From the NCBI RefSeq assembly GCF_009497895.1, contig NZ_CP033116.1, forward strand, positions 4,486,644-4,550,643: a stretch of DNA of 64,000 nt. The letters run 5' to 3'. The notes under the pieces were generated by a model that saw only the letters and a program-made list of their open reading frames with translations, was not told where the DNA came from and made no database searches. Positions within the stretch are counted from its first letter, which is position 1. The number at the start of each line of letters is the position of its first letter. Source of the DNA: Halopseudomonas pelagia. GTDB taxonomy: Bacteria > Pseudomonadota > Gammaproteobacteria > Pseudomonadales > Pseudomonadaceae. The position numbers and the translations under genes were made by a program. Positions 1 to 8,578 of the stretch are shown one piece after another.

Positions 1-732
1 TTTTTCCAGCCCTGCGCGTTCAGCCTGAGCGCTCTTGAGCTTTTCGCTCTGGCTGCGGCTACGGCTTTGCAGCCCGGCCAGCAACTTACCTCTGGACGCC
101 TGCTCGGCCTGCAGCTGCTGCTGATTGGCCGCCAACTGCTCGCGGTCACGCCGCAATGCTGTCTGCTGATCGGCAATACTGGCACTGGCAAGGCGTACCT
201 GCTCCAGGGTATCGGTGTAGCGGCTCATCTCCGTCACGCGGGCGCGGCTGACGTACTCGTAATAGCGCATCATGCGGGCGACCCGCGCCGGATCATCCTG
301 ATTCAGGACCATTTTCAGATAATCCTGCTGGCCCGCCATGTAGGCGGCCCTGATCTGCCGAACGACCTGTACTTCCTGTTCGCTCAACGCCACCTGCAGC
401 GCGGCCGCCTGCTTATGCAGGTCCAGCAGACTGGTCTCACCTTCCTTTATCTGCTGCTCGATCTTCTGGCTCTCGCGGCGCAGCCGGCCGATCTCGCTTT
501 CGCTTTCTTTCAGATTGGATTCAAGGCCGGACATTTCCTGCTTGAAATCGTCGAGCAACGCTTTGAGGCGAGCGATCTCTTCCTCGGTTTGCTTCAGCTC
601 GGCGCGCGCCTCACGGGAGTCCTTCTCCTGCGCAGCCACAGTCCCGGCCGCCATACCACCGCTCGACAGCACCAACAGCAGAACTAGCGCTCTGCCGCTG
701 CACAATCCTTTACTCACTCGCTGTCGCTGCAT
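1..732 (-). CDS. envC: Murein hydrolase activator EnvC (partial, C-terminus missing)
   Basis: EnvC activates the septal amidases AmiA/AmiB during daughter-cell separation and acts in the periplasm. The reverse strand reads open from an ATG at 732 to the window edge: 244 codons giving a signal-peptide-like N-terminus (hydrophobic ALVLLLVLSSGG), then a long charged heptad-rich coiled coil. It contains the hallmark AAYMAGQQDYLKMVLNQ region and RVARMMRYYEYV. The C-terminal LytM/M23 domain lies beyond the window, so its degenerate active site cannot be checked. It begins 27 bp after gpmI, the same gpmI-envC order as in other gammaproteobacteria, so it is probably co-transcribed with it. Confidence 0.93.
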   Translation of the reverse strand, partial: MQRQRVSKGLCSGRALVLLLVLSSGGMAAGTVAAQEKDSREARAELKQTEEEIARLKALLDDFKQEMSGLESNLKESESEIGRLRRESQKIEQQIKEGETSLLDLHKQAAALQVALSEQEVQVVRQIRAAYMAGQQDYLKMVLNQDDPARVARMMRYYEYVSRARVTEMSRYTDTLEQVRLASASIADQQTALRRDREQLAANQQQLQAEQASRGKLLAGLQSRSRSQSEKLKSAQAERAGLEK

Positions 733-759
733 GCTCAATGTCCGATGATGATTGGGGAA

Positions 760-2298
760 TCAGGATTCAAGCGTAATGATCGACCTGCCCGACATCTGCT
801 CTGGTTGCTCCAGGCCCAGCAGAGCAAGCATGGTCGGCGCTACATCGGAAAGGATACCACCCTCGCGCATGCTTACCCGCCGCGGACCGAAGTAGACGAA
901 AGGCACGGGCTCACAGGTGTGCGCCGTATGGGCCTGGCCGGTGTGGTCATCGGACATCTGCTCGACATTACCGTGATCGGCGGTGATCAACACTTCACCG
1001 CCGACCCGCGCGAGCGCCTCGGTAACCCGGCGCACACATTCATCCAGGCATTCGACTGCTTTCACCGCCGCAGCAAAATCACCGGTATGGCCAACCATGT
1101 CGCCATTCGCGTAATTGACGATGATCACGTCATAGCGCTGTTGATCGATTGCTTCGATCATACGGTCAGTCACTTCCGGCGCACTCATCTCTGGCTGCAG
1201 GTCATAGGTGGCTACCTGCGGCGACGGGATAAGGATGCGCTCCTCACCCTCGAAGGGTTCTTCCCGCCCACCAGAAAAGAAGAAGGTCACGTGGGCGTAC
1301 TTTTCCGTTTCGGCAATACGCAGCTGGGTCTTGCCCTGCTTGGCCAGGTATTCGCCAAGCACGTTGTCCAGCGACGCCGGCGGATAAGCGCAGGGCGCGG
1401 GAATATCCGCGGCGTATTGCGTCAACATGACGAAGCCCGCCAGCTGCGGCTGGCGGGCGCGGGCAAAACCACTGAAACCAGGCTCGACAAACGCCCGGGT
1501 CAGCTCGCGGGCGCGGTCGGCACGGAAGTTCATGAAAATCACCGCGTCGCCATCCTGCACCGGCTCGGCTGCGCCGATGCGTGTAGCCTTGACGAACTCA
1601 TCACTTTCACCGCGCTCGTAAGCTGCCAGCAGCGCATCGGCCGCATTTGCAGCACTGTATTCAGCCTTGGAATCGACAATAACGTCGTAAGCCTGCTCGA
1701 CCCGGTCCCAGCGGTTGTCGCGATCCATGGCGAAATAGCGGCCAACCAGACTCGCCGTACGTCCGGCACCCAGACGCGCATAGGCATCTTCAAGCAACCG
1801 CAACGAAGGCTGCGCGCTTTTTGGCGGCGTGTCGCGGCCGTCAAGAAAGGCATGTACCAGCACGGTTTTTGCGCCGCGGCGCACCGCCAGATCGACCATC
1901 GCCACCAGGTGCTCTTCATGACTATGCACACCGCCCGGCGACAACAGCCCCATAATATGAACGGCGCGCCCCTTGGCCACGGCCTTGTCCACGGCCTGGC
2001 AAAGCTCTGGATTGGTGAAAAAATCACCATCGGCAATCGCCTTGGTTACCCGGGTAAAGTCCTGGTACACCACACGCCCGGCACCCAGGTTCATGTGCCC
2101 CACTTCGGAATTGCCCATCTGCCCATCGGGCAAGCCCACATCCATTCCCGAACCCGATACCAGCGTGTGCGGCGAATGCGCCCAAAGGCGATCCCAGACC
2201 GGGGTATTGGCGGCCATGATGGCGTTGGACTCGGGCGACTCACTGTGGCCAAAGCCATCCAGAATCATCAGAACCAGGGGTTTCGGGATTGCTGTCAT
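760..2298 (-). CDS. gpmI: 2,3-bisphosphoglycerate-independent phosphoglycerate mutase
   Basis: Interconverts 3- and 2-phosphoglycerate in glycolysis and gluconeogenesis using two Mn ions and a phosphoserine intermediate. The 512-residue product has the normal iPGM length. It begins with the [10 protein letters not shown] metal-binding strand and carries the nucleophile Ser64 in [12 protein letters not shown]. Further metal-site motifs include [10 protein letters not shown] and [11 protein letters not shown]. It is the first gene of a gpmI-envC pair on the minus strand. About 200 bp separate it from the divergent rhodanese gene. A long open frame on the opposite strand is only its shadow. Confidence 0.98.
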   Translation of the reverse strand: MTAIPKPLVLMILDGFGHSESPESNAIMAANTPVWDRLWAHSPHTLVSGSGMDVGLPDGQMGNSEVGHMNLGAGRVVYQDFTRVTKAIADGDFFTNPELCQAVDKAVAKGRAVHIMGLLSPGGVHSHEEHLVAMVDLAVRRGAKTVLVHAFLDGRDTPPKSAQPSLRLLEDAYARLGAGRTASLVGRYFAMDRDNRWDRVEQAYDVIVDSKAEYSAANAADALLAAYERGESDEFVKATRIGAAEPVQDGDAVIFMNFRADRARELTRAFVEPGFSGFARARQPQLAGFVMLTQYAADIPAPCAYPPASLDNVLGEYLAKQGKTQLRIAETEKYAHVTFFFSGGREEPFEGEERILIPSPQVATYDLQPEMSAPEVTDRMIEAIDQQRYDVIIVNYANGDMVGHTGDFAAAVKAVECLDECVRRVTEALARVGGEVLITADHGNVEQMSDDHTGQAHTAHTCEPVPFVYFGPRRVSMREGGILSDVAPTMLALLGLEQPEQMSGRSIITLES

Positions 2299-2462
2299 AA
2301 CGGATTAACTCACCGATTGGAGGGTTGACTGCTGGCGGCGCCGGGACCTTGTGGCGCCTGACAAGCGTGTCGGCACAGTTTACTTTGCCGACTGGTGCCT
2401 GTCATGCGTGCATCTTCGACCCGCATTGCGCCCGGAAGGTTCTGCCACTGCGTCCGGCTGTG

Positions 2463-2468
2463 TATACT
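2463..2468 (+). promoter_or_regulatory. Putative -10 element for the rhodanese-grxC-secB genes
   Basis: A TATACT hexamer lies 30 bp upstream of the rhodanese start codon. A poor -35 (TTCTGC, 2440-2445) sits at 17-bp spacing. A Shine-Dalgarno-like GGAAG follows before the ATG. The -35 match is weak, so this is a tentative sigma-70 assignment. Confidence 0.35.
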
Positions 2469-2498
2469 GGCGCACTTTATCGATCCGGAAGCATCCCC

Positions 2499-2933
2499 AT
2501 GCAACGCGTTTTAGACTTTTTTGCCCAAATGGCCGAGTTTCTTGGCAATCACTATCTGCTGGCGCTGGCCTTTCTGGTCGTGATGACGCTGCTGGTTATT
2601 ACCGAAGGCCGCAAGGGTGGCAAGAGCGTCAGCACTCAGCAGGCCACCACGCTGATCAATCGCGAAAACGCAGTGGTCGTGGATATCCGCTCGAAGAAGG
2701 ATTACGCCGCAGGTCATATTGTCGATTCGCTGAATATTCCGTCAGATACGATGACCAAACGCCTCAGCGAACTGGACAAGTACAAAGACCGGCCAATACT
2801 GCTGGTCTGCGCCAATGGCCAGCATTCCGGGCCTTGCTCAAAACAACTCAAAGCCGCCGGGCACAGCAACGTCAACCGTCTTTCAGGCGGCATTGCTGGC
2901 TGGCGTGCGGACAACCTGCCGCTGGTGAAATAA
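2499..2933 (+). CDS. Membrane-anchored rhodanese-like sulfurtransferase (YibN-like)
   Basis: The 144-residue protein has one N-terminal transmembrane helix (about residues 18-34) followed by a single rhodanese domain. The domain includes VVDIRSKKDYAAGHI and the catalytic loop LLVCANGQHS with Cys104, so it is probably an active sulfur carrier facing the cytoplasm. The frame is open further upstream to 2325, but the ATG at 2499 fits the family length and follows a GGAAG ribosome site. As in E. coli (yibN-grxC-secB), it lies directly before grxC, with the stop codon 1 bp from the grxC start, which implies co-transcription. Confidence 0.92.
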   Translation: MQRVLDFFAQMAEFLGNHYLLALAFLVVMTLLVITEGRKGGKSVSTQQATTLINRENAVVVDIRSKKDYAAGHIVDSLNIPSDTMTKRLSELDKYKDRPILLVCANGQHSGPCSKQLKAAGHSNVNRLSGGIAGWRADNLPLVK

Positions 2934-2934
2934 T

Positions 2935-3192
2935 ATGTCAGATGTAATTATATACAGCAGCAAATACTGCCCCTTCTGCATTCGTGCCAAGCAGCTGTTG
3001 GCTGCCAAAGGTGCCGACTACAAAGAGATTTCGGTAGATGGCCAACCGAAAGTGCGTGCGGAAATGACGCGTCTGGCTGGCGGCCGAACCTCGGTGCCGC
3101 AGATCTGGATTGGCGACACCTACGTGGGCGGCTGCGATGAGCTCATGACCCTGGAACGCTCAGGCAAGCTTGCCAAGATGTTGGCCAGCTAA
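2935..3192 (+). CDS. grxC: Glutaredoxin 3
   Basis: Small cytoplasmic dithiol glutaredoxin that reduces disulfides and glutathionylated proteins using glutathione. The 85-residue product has the typical length. The active site CPFC is at residues 12-15, the cis-proline motif TSVPQIWI contacts glutathione, and GGCDELM forms the C-terminal glutathione-binding turn. It starts immediately after the rhodanese gene and is followed 51 bp later by secB. Confidence 0.97.
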   Translation: MSDVIIYSSKYCPFCIRAKQLLAAKGADYKEISVDGQPKVRAEMTRLAGGRTSVPQIWIGDTYVGGCDELMTLERSGKLAKMLAS

Positions 3193-3243
3193 GCACTCGG
3201 CCTTTCACCCCCTAACAAGACCACAACATACAAGGACCTCACC

Positions 3244-3741
3244 ATGGCCGAAGAAAACCAGAACAGCCAAGCCGCCAACGGCGCCCAAGGCAACTCGCCA
3301 CAGGTTCAGTTCAGCTTGCAGCGTATCTACGTCAAGGACTTGTCATTTGAGTCGCCGAAATCACCGGCAATTTTTCAGGCCAAATGGAACCCTCAGGTCA
3401 ATCTGGACCTGAACACCCGCCATACCCAGTTGCAGGAAGGCATTCACGAAGTCGTGCTGAGCCTCTCCGCTACGGTCACCAACGGTGAAGACGATGTGAG
3501 CTTCATCGCCGAAGTGCAGCAGGCCGGCATTTTTGCGATTAACGGACTGGATGAGGCAGGCATGCGCCACACCCTCGGCGCGTTCTGCCCGAACATTCTG
3601 TTTCCTTACGCCCGCGAAGCGATCGACAACCTGGTACTGCGCGGCAGCTTCCCTCCGCTGATGCTGTCCCCGGTCAACTTTGATGCCCTGTTCGCTCAGG
3701 CCGAGCAGCGCCGCACCGAAGAAGCCGCCGGTAACGCCTGA
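3244..3741 (+). CDS. secB: Protein-export chaperone SecB
   Basis: Tetrameric cytosolic chaperone that keeps preproteins unfolded and hands them to SecA. The 165-residue product matches the family: an acidic, flexible N-terminus, then [16 protein letters not shown], and the central [20 protein letters not shown] region. The conserved [18 protein letters not shown] segment is followed by [14 protein letters not shown]. An AAGGACCT ribosome site precedes the ATG. It ends the rhodanese-grxC-secB group and is followed by a GC-rich hairpin. Confidence 0.98.
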   Translation: MAEENQNSQAANGAQGNSPQVQFSLQRIYVKDLSFESPKSPAIFQAKWNPQVNLDLNTRHTQLQEGIHEVVLSLSATVTNGEDDVSFIAEVQQAGIFAINGLDEAGMRHTLGAFCPNILFPYAREAIDNLVLRGSFPPLMLSPVNFDALFAQAEQRRTEEAAGNA

Positions 3742-3750
3742 TATGGTAAC

Positions 3751-3771
3751 GCCCGGCCACCCCGGCCGGGC
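3751..3771 (+). terminator. GC-rich hairpin after secB
   Basis: Perfect 8-bp inverted arms (GCCCGGCC / GGCCGGGC) with a 5-nt loop start 10 bp after the secB stop codon. No strong T-run follows, so it may be a weak terminator or an mRNA-stabilising structure. Confidence 0.5.
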
Positions 3772-3906
3772 ATCTACTGCTGGCATTCTTATTTGTTACC
3801 CATGTTCGTTACCAGTATTCGTTACAACCCAGCCCTCAAGCCTGCTTGTCAGCCACGGCACCTTGTTCTAAGGTAAGCCGCTTGCCCTTGAACAGACGGA
3901 CATATC

Positions 3907-4422
3907 ATGGCCCTGCCCGCTTCACGACCTTTCTATTTGCTCGCCGTTATTTTCTGCACCACCTTGATGGTGATCGCACTCTATATGGAGCACGTGCTCG
4001 GCCTGGTGCCTTGCCCGCTGTGTATCATTCAGCGCGTGCTGGTGATTCTGGTGGGGCTAATCGCACTGATTGCCGTTCTGCATAATCCACTACCGAAACT
4101 GGCCGAGGGTCGCCGGCCGGCAGCCAGAGTCTATGCATTTGTGCTTACGCTATTCTCCGTGCTCGGCGCCGCCGTGGCTGGTAGGCAGGTCTGGTTGCAA
4201 CATCAACCTGCGGATCAGTTGCCCTCGTGCCTGCCCAGCCTGGACTACATGGTCGACGTGTTGCCCCTGCAGGAAATCCTCGGCTTGCTGTTCAGTGGCA
4301 CTGCCGACTGCGCCAAGGTTGACTGGACATTTCTCGGCCTGAGCATCGCCGAAGGTACTCTACTGGCGTTTATTGGCCTGAGTCTGTTCGGCCTGGTCCA
4401 ACTGTTTCGCAGCACCGACTGA
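3907..4422 (+). CDS. dsbB: Disulfide bond formation protein B (DsbB/DsbH)
   Basis: Inner-membrane quinone reductase that reoxidises periplasmic DsbA. The 171-residue protein has four predicted membrane segments. The first redox pair is Cys36/Cys39 (CPLC) and the second pair lies in the larger periplasmic loop (PSCLPSLDYM and GTADCAK). In P. aeruginosa the DsbB paralog next to algQ is called DsbH; the position directly upstream of the DUF3833 gene and algQ suggests this is that paralog. Here it follows secB rather than hemY, which indicates a rearranged neighbourhood. Confidence 0.93.
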   Translation: MALPASRPFYLLAVIFCTTLMVIALYMEHVLGLVPCPLCIIQRVLVILVGLIALIAVLHNPLPKLAEGRRPAARVYAFVLTLFSVLGAAVAGRQVWLQHQPADQLPSCLPSLDYMVDVLPLQEILGLLFSGTADCAKVDWTFLGLSIAEGTLLAFIGLSLFGLVQLFRSTD

Positions 4423-4436
4423 CCTGGAGAGGGAAA

Positions 4437-4967
4437 ATGACCCATGCACTGAAACTGCTGCTGATCGCCTGCGTGCTGACGCTGACCGCTTGCGCTGGCC
4501 CCGAGGTGGACCACTACGCCAGCGAAAAGCCCGAGCTCAGACTGCAGGACTATTTCAACGGAGAGCTGGAAGCCTGGGGCATGTTCCAGAAGCGCAATGG
4601 CGAAGTTGCACGACGCTTCCATGTTCAAATGACCGGCACCTGGGACGGCGATACCGGCGTTCTTGACGAGCATTTTACCTATTCCGATGGAACCAAAGAG
4701 CGTCGCGTCTGGACCTTGATCCAGCAACCCGATGGCACCTGGCGCGGTACCGCTGATGATGTTGAGGGCGAGGCGGTAGGCGTGGTGGCAGGCAATGCCT
4801 TTCACTGGAAATACACTCTAAAGCTGAAAGTAGACGACAGTACCTGGTTGGTAGACTTCGACGACTGGATGTATCTGATTGACGATCGCGTGATGCTCAA
4901 CCGCGCCAGCATGTCCAAATGGGGCGTGGAATTGGGCCAGGTCACCCTGAACTTCTATAAGCCTTGA
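4437..4967 (+). CDS. DUF3833 family lipoprotein
   Basis: Predicted outer-membrane or periplasmic lipoprotein of unknown function. The N-terminus is a lipoprotein signal with lipobox LTAC and Cys19. The rest is a beta-rich domain typical of DUF3833, containing YFNGELEAWGMFQKR, FTYSDGTKERRVW and DDWMYLIDDRVMLNRA. The length of 176 residues is typical. It starts 14 bp after dsbB with a GGAGAGGG-type ribosome site, so it is probably in the same transcript. No catalytic residues can be assigned. Confidence 0.85.
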   Translation: MTHALKLLLIACVLTLTACAGPEVDHYASEKPELRLQDYFNGELEAWGMFQKRNGEVARRFHVQMTGTWDGDTGVLDEHFTYSDGTKERRVWTLIQQPDGTWRGTADDVEGEAVGVVAGNAFHWKYTLKLKVDDSTWLVDFDDWMYLIDDRVMLNRASMSKWGVELGQVTLNFYKP

Positions 4968-5074
4968 TGCGGCGCCCTTGCCTGGCCTATGCTGTTATTC
5001 CACGAGGGAGCAGGCCAGGCAGAACAGGCCTGGCCGTCCCTGCCTTAATGGCAAACAGAACGCAGAGGTGGACC

Positions 5075-5548
5075 ATGCTGGACAGTTGCACAACAGCTCA
5101 GGAACGTTGGGGCGGTGTACACAAACTGATTGACCGCTGGCTCGCGGAACGCAAGCAACTGGTTTCCGAATATACCGCACTGCGCGACCGGGCCGTACCG
5201 GCAAGCAGCCCCGACACGGACCTGGAATCCTTCTGCGACGTCCTCGTCGATTACACCTCCGCCGGGCATTTCGAAGTATACGAACAGCTCATTCGTGAGG
5301 CAGAAGAATTCAACGATCTGGGCGGCATTCAACTGGCCAAACAGCTTTATCCGCGCATCGAGACGATCACCCAGACCGCGATCCAATTCAATGATCAGTA
5401 TGGCGAGTCCGCAACAGGCGTAGACGAGACGCTGATGCAGGAACGCCTGCGCCACCTCGGCGGCTTGCTGCACGAACGTTTTGAGCTGGAAGACTGTCTG
5501 ATTGAGGTCTTGCACACCGCTCACCAAGACATGCTCAGCGCTTTGTAA
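5075..5548 (+). CDS. algQ: Anti-sigma factor AlgQ/Rsd (regulator of sigma-70)
   Basis: Member of the Rsd/AlgQ family, which binds region 4 of sigma-70 and shifts RNA polymerase toward alternative sigma factors; in P. aeruginosa AlgQ promotes alginate and siderophore expression. The 157-residue product is all helical and contains ERWGGVHKLIDRWLAERKQL, the FCDVLVDYTSAGHFEVYEQL segment and HERFELEDCLIEVLH. The ATG at 5075 after an AGAGGTGG site gives the family length; the frame is open further upstream. It precedes algP as in P. aeruginosa. Confidence 0.94.
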   Translation: MLDSCTTAQERWGGVHKLIDRWLAERKQLVSEYTALRDRAVPASSPDTDLESFCDVLVDYTSAGHFEVYEQLIREAEEFNDLGGIQLAKQLYPRIETITQTAIQFNDQYGESATGVDETLMQERLRHLGGLLHERFELEDCLIEVLHTAHQDMLSAL

Positions 5549-5565
5549 TTTAACGGAGTCACCTT

Positions 5566-6084
5566 TTGAAAGACAGCAAACCCAGCAAGCAGGCCGCCAA
5601 GGTAACCACTCCACTGCACTTATTGCAGACCCTGACCCGCACCCTCAATGAACATCTGGGAGAAGCCTGCCAGCAAGCCGAAAAAGACGCTCGCAAGGCG
5701 CTGGAAAAGCTCAATCGGCAGCATGAAAAGCTGCTGGAAAAAATCGCTGAAGCGGAAGAAAAACTAGGCTCACGCCAAGCCAACGGCAATGACGCCAAGT
5801 CGCTGGAGAAAAGCCAGACCAAATTGAGCGCCCTGCAACAGGCGTTGAGTGAGCTACAGACCTCGCGCACTGCGGCGGAAGACTACACTCGTCAACTGCA
5901 GAACGATATTCAGCAGACGCTGCGCATTGGTAAAGGCCTGGAAAGAATCGAAGGCCAGGCTGCGCAGGCGATCGAGAAACGCGGCAAACCGCCGGCGCCA
6001 GCTCGGGTCAGAAATCGCAAGCCTGGCAACACTGCCCGCCGCAAAAAACCTGCAACGGCTGACTCGGCTAGCGCTTCATCCTGA
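5566..6084 (+). CDS. algP: AlgP-family protein lacking the long KPAA repeat tail
   Basis: Homolog of AlgP (AlgR3), a histone H1-like regulator of alginate genes in P. aeruginosa. The first ~130 residues form a long coiled coil typical of the AlgP N-terminal region. The C-terminal ~40 residues are basic (GKPPAPARVRNRKPG, ARRKKPATA) but contain none of the dozens of KPAA-type repeats seen in P. aeruginosa, so the protein is only 172 residues. The start is TTG at 5566, supported by an ACGGAG site 7 nt upstream. The 3' end overlaps the convergent TIGR02444 gene by 17 bp. Assignment rests on the N-terminal region and on synteny with algQ. Confidence 0.82.
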   Translation: MKDSKPSKQAAKVTTPLHLLQTLTRTLNEHLGEACQQAEKDARKALEKLNRQHEKLLEKIAEAEEKLGSRQANGNDAKSLEKSQTKLSALQQALSELQTSRTAAEDYTRQLQNDIQQTLRIGKGLERIEGQAAQAIEKRGKPPAPARVRNRKPGNTARRKKPATADSASASS

Positions 6085-6565
6085 TCTGCCGGGTCACCAG
6101 CCCGGCCAGTTCGGCGAGCAAGCGGCTCACTGACGCACTTACCTCAACCCCTTGAGCCTCGCAGCTGGCAAACAATTGCGCGTCGGGGCTCACGGGATCA
6201 CTGAGCACCACGCCCATCCCTTCGCAGAACACTCCCAAGCGCTCCAACTGCTGCCACTCGGCGGCCTGCTCGCAGGCTTTGATCATGGAGTACAGCTCGG
6301 TATCGCGATCATGCTCGGCCACTGCTCTGCGTGCCGCGCGCAAGTGCATGATCACCCGCTGATGCGCCGGCCGTTGCTCGGCGCAAATACTCGTCCAATC
6401 TGTACCTTCCACGGGTTGCCCGCGCCCGGCCAGCCAACAGCCGACCAACAGCAGTAACACGTCCAGCCCGTACTCGTCCTGCAGACGCAGCAGTATCGGC
6501 TCGACACCCGGCAACGGGTATAGCCTGTGCACATGATCGGTCAACGTCAAAGCAGTCTTGGTCAT
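6068..6565 (-). CDS. TIGR02444 family protein (DUF2390)
   Basis: Conserved 165-residue cytoplasmic protein of unknown function, found in Pseudomonas near algP and an ABC-F gene. Visible features are a mainly helical fold, LQDEYGLDVLLLLVGCWLAGRG and a cysteine-containing C-terminal half. It converges on algP with a 17-bp tail overlap and diverges from the ABC-F gene across a 66-bp gap. Confidence 0.8.
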   Translation of the reverse strand: MTKTALTLTDHVHRLYPLPGVEPILLRLQDEYGLDVLLLLVGCWLAGRGQPVEGTDWTSICAEQRPAHQRVIMHLRAARRAVAEHDRDTELYSMIKACEQAAEWQQLERLGVFCEGMGVVLSDPVSPDAQLFASCEAQGVEVSASVSRLLAELAGLVTRQIRMKR

Positions 6566-6614
6566 AGATTACAGCTTAACCCGAGCTGATGAACACGCAC
6601 AGTAGCCTGGGCAC

Positions 6615-6623
6615 TGATATACT
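6615..6623 (+). promoter_or_regulatory. Extended -10 promoter immediately before the ABC-F gene
   Basis: TGATATACT is an extended -10 (TGn plus TATACT). It ends 8 nt before the ATG of the ABC-F gene. Transcription would start about 1-2 nt before the start codon, giving a leaderless or nearly leaderless message. No convincing -35 is visible and no Shine-Dalgarno sequence lies in the C-rich gap. Confidence 0.5.
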
Positions 6624-6631
6624 CCGCCCCC

Positions 6632-8566
6632 ATGATCAAGATCGAATCCCTGACACTCCAACGTGGCCCGCTGCGCTTGCTGGAGAACGCTGACCTCACC
6701 CTGCATCCCGGCCAGAAAGCGGGCTTGCTGGGCACCAACGGTGCCGGCAAATCCAGCCTGTTTGCCCTGCTGCGCGGCGAACTGAGCCCCGACGCAGGCG
6801 ACTGCAGTCTGCCCCCGGACTGGCGTATTTCGCACATGCAGCAGGAGATCGACAACCTTGACCGAGTTGCCGTGGACTATGTGCTGGATGGCGACGCGCG
6901 CCTGCGTGACATTCAGCAGCGCCTGGCTGACGCGGAAGATCAGCAGTTGGCGGCAGAGCTCGGCACTTTGTATGCCGAACTGGAAGCGCATGATGGCTTC
7001 AGTGCGGACAGCCGCGCGCGCACTTTGCTTGCCGGCCTGGGCTTCAGCAGCGAACAATGTGAAGCCAAGGTAGGGGATTTTTCCGGCGGCTGGCGCATGC
7101 GCCTGAACCTGGCGCAGGCACTGATGTGCCCATCTGACCTGCTGCTTCTCGATGAACCGACCAACCACCTGGATCTGGATGCGATTCTCTGGCTGGAAGA
7201 CTGGTTGCGGGCCTATCAGGGCACCTTGTTGCTTATCTCTCACGACCGCGATTTCCTCGATGCGGTGGTAGAGCACATCGTGCACGTGGAAGCACGCAAG
7301 CTGACCCTGTACCGCGGTGGCTACACGCAATTCGAGCGTACCCGTGCCGAGCGTCTTGGCCAGCAACAGGCCGCGTTCGAAAAGCAGCAAGCGCAACGCG
7401 AACATATGCAGAAGTACATTGCCCGCTTCCGTGCCCAGGCAAGCAAGGCCAAGCAGGCGCAAAGCCGCCTGAAAGCCCTGGAGCGCATGGAAAACATCGG
7501 CCCGGCGCATATGGATTCACCTTTTTCGTTCAGCTTTCGCGAGGCCGACAGCCAGTCCAGCCCCCTGATAGATCTGCACCACGGCCAGCTTGGCTATGGC
7601 GATAAGGCCATCCTGGAGCAGGTCAAATTGCAACTGGTTCCCGGCGCGCGGATTGGCGTGCTGGGCCCGAATGGTGCCGGCAAATCAACCCTGATCAAGA
7701 CCCTGGCCGGCAGCCTGGCATTGCAAAGCGGTGAAATGAAAACCGGGGAGCATCTGGCCATCGGTTATTTTGCCCAACATCAGCTCGACAGCCTGGACCC
7801 CAAAGCCAGCCCGCTGCTTCACCTGGCCCGCATCGCGCCGCAGGAGCGTGAGCAGGCACTGCGTAATTTCCTCGGCGGCTTTGACTTCCATGGTGCGCGC
7901 GCCGAAGAGCCGGTGCTGAACTTCTCCGGTGGCGAGAAAGCCCGCCTGGCCCTGGCTTTGATCGCCTGGCAGAAACCCAACCTGCTGTTGCTGGACGAGC
8001 CGACCAACCACCTGGATATGGAAATGCGCCACGCGCTGACGCTGGCGCTGCAGCAATTTGAGGGTGCCATGCTGTTGGTCTCCCACGACCGCGCGTTGAT
8101 CCGCGACACAACGGACGAACTCTGGCTGGTCGCCGACGGCCGACTTGAGACTTACGAAGACGACCTGGATACCTACACGCGCTGGCTGGCGCGCTTCCGC
8201 CAGCAACAGGCGGACGAAATCAAAGCCGCCAACGCCGGCGATGCGGGTGCGGAGCCGGAGCGGGTAGATGCCAAGACGCAGCGCCGCCTGGCGGCCGAAC
8301 AGCGTCAGCGGCTGGCACCGCTAAAGAAAAGCATCGACAAGCTGGAGAAAGAAATGAGCAAGGCCCAGGCCGAACTCGGCGAGATCGAGACCGCCCTAGC
8401 CGATGCCGATATCTATAGTCAGGACAACAAGGACCAGCTCAAAGCGCTGCTGGCTCGTCAGGCCGCCAGCAAACAACTGATCGAGCAACTGGAAGAACGC
8501 TGGCTCGAGAGTAACGAAGAGCTGGAAGCCATGGCTGAAGCGGAAGACGCGTGCGACAGGGCTTGA
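6632..8566 (+). CDS. yheS: ABC-F family ATPase (YheS-like ribosome-associated factor)
   Basis: Soluble twin-ATPase of the ABC-F translation-factor group; family members act on the ribosome rather than in transport. The 644 residues hold two nucleotide-binding domains. The first has Walker A GTNGAGKSS, signature FSGGWRMRL and Walker B LLLLDEPTNHLD. The second has GPNGAGKST, FSGGEKARLALAL and LLLLDEPTNHLD. They are joined by a charged helical linker, and the C-terminal ~110 residues form a coiled coil. No membrane segments are present. Length and layout fit E. coli YheS. The same gene lies near algP in P. aeruginosa. Confidence 0.93.
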   Translation: MIKIESLTLQRGPLRLLENADLTLHPGQKAGLLGTNGAGKSSLFALLRGELSPDAGDCSLPPDWRISHMQQEIDNLDRVAVDYVLDGDARLRDIQQRLADAEDQQLAAELGTLYAELEAHDGFSADSRARTLLAGLGFSSEQCEAKVGDFSGGWRMRLNLAQALMCPSDLLLLDEPTNHLDLDAILWLEDWLRAYQGTLLLISHDRDFLDAVVEHIVHVEARKLTLYRGGYTQFERTRAERLGQQQAAFEKQQAQREHMQKYIARFRAQASKAKQAQSRLKALERMENIGPAHMDSPFSFSFREADSQSSPLIDLHHGQLGYGDKAILEQVKLQLVPGARIGVLGPNGAGKSTLIKTLAGSLALQSGEMKTGEHLAIGYFAQHQLDSLDPKASPLLHLARIAPQEREQALRNFLGGFDFHGARAEEPVLNFSGGEKARLALALIAWQKPNLLLLDEPTNHLDMEMRHALTLALQQFEGAMLLVSHDRALIRDTTDELWLVADGRLETYEDDLDTYTRWLARFRQQQADEIKAANAGDAGAEPERVDAKTQRRLAAEQRQRLAPLKKSIDKLEKEMSKAQAELGEIETALADADIYSQDNKDQLKALLARQAASKQLIEQLEERWLESNEELEAMAEAEDACDRA

Positions 8567-8578
8567 GAGCCCAGCTTG

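Noticed and set aside
745..2328. 527-codon open frame on the plus strand opposite gpmI
   Set aside because: It lies exactly antisense to the well-supported gpmI gene, has Arg/His-rich composition typical of a shadow frame and shows no family motif.
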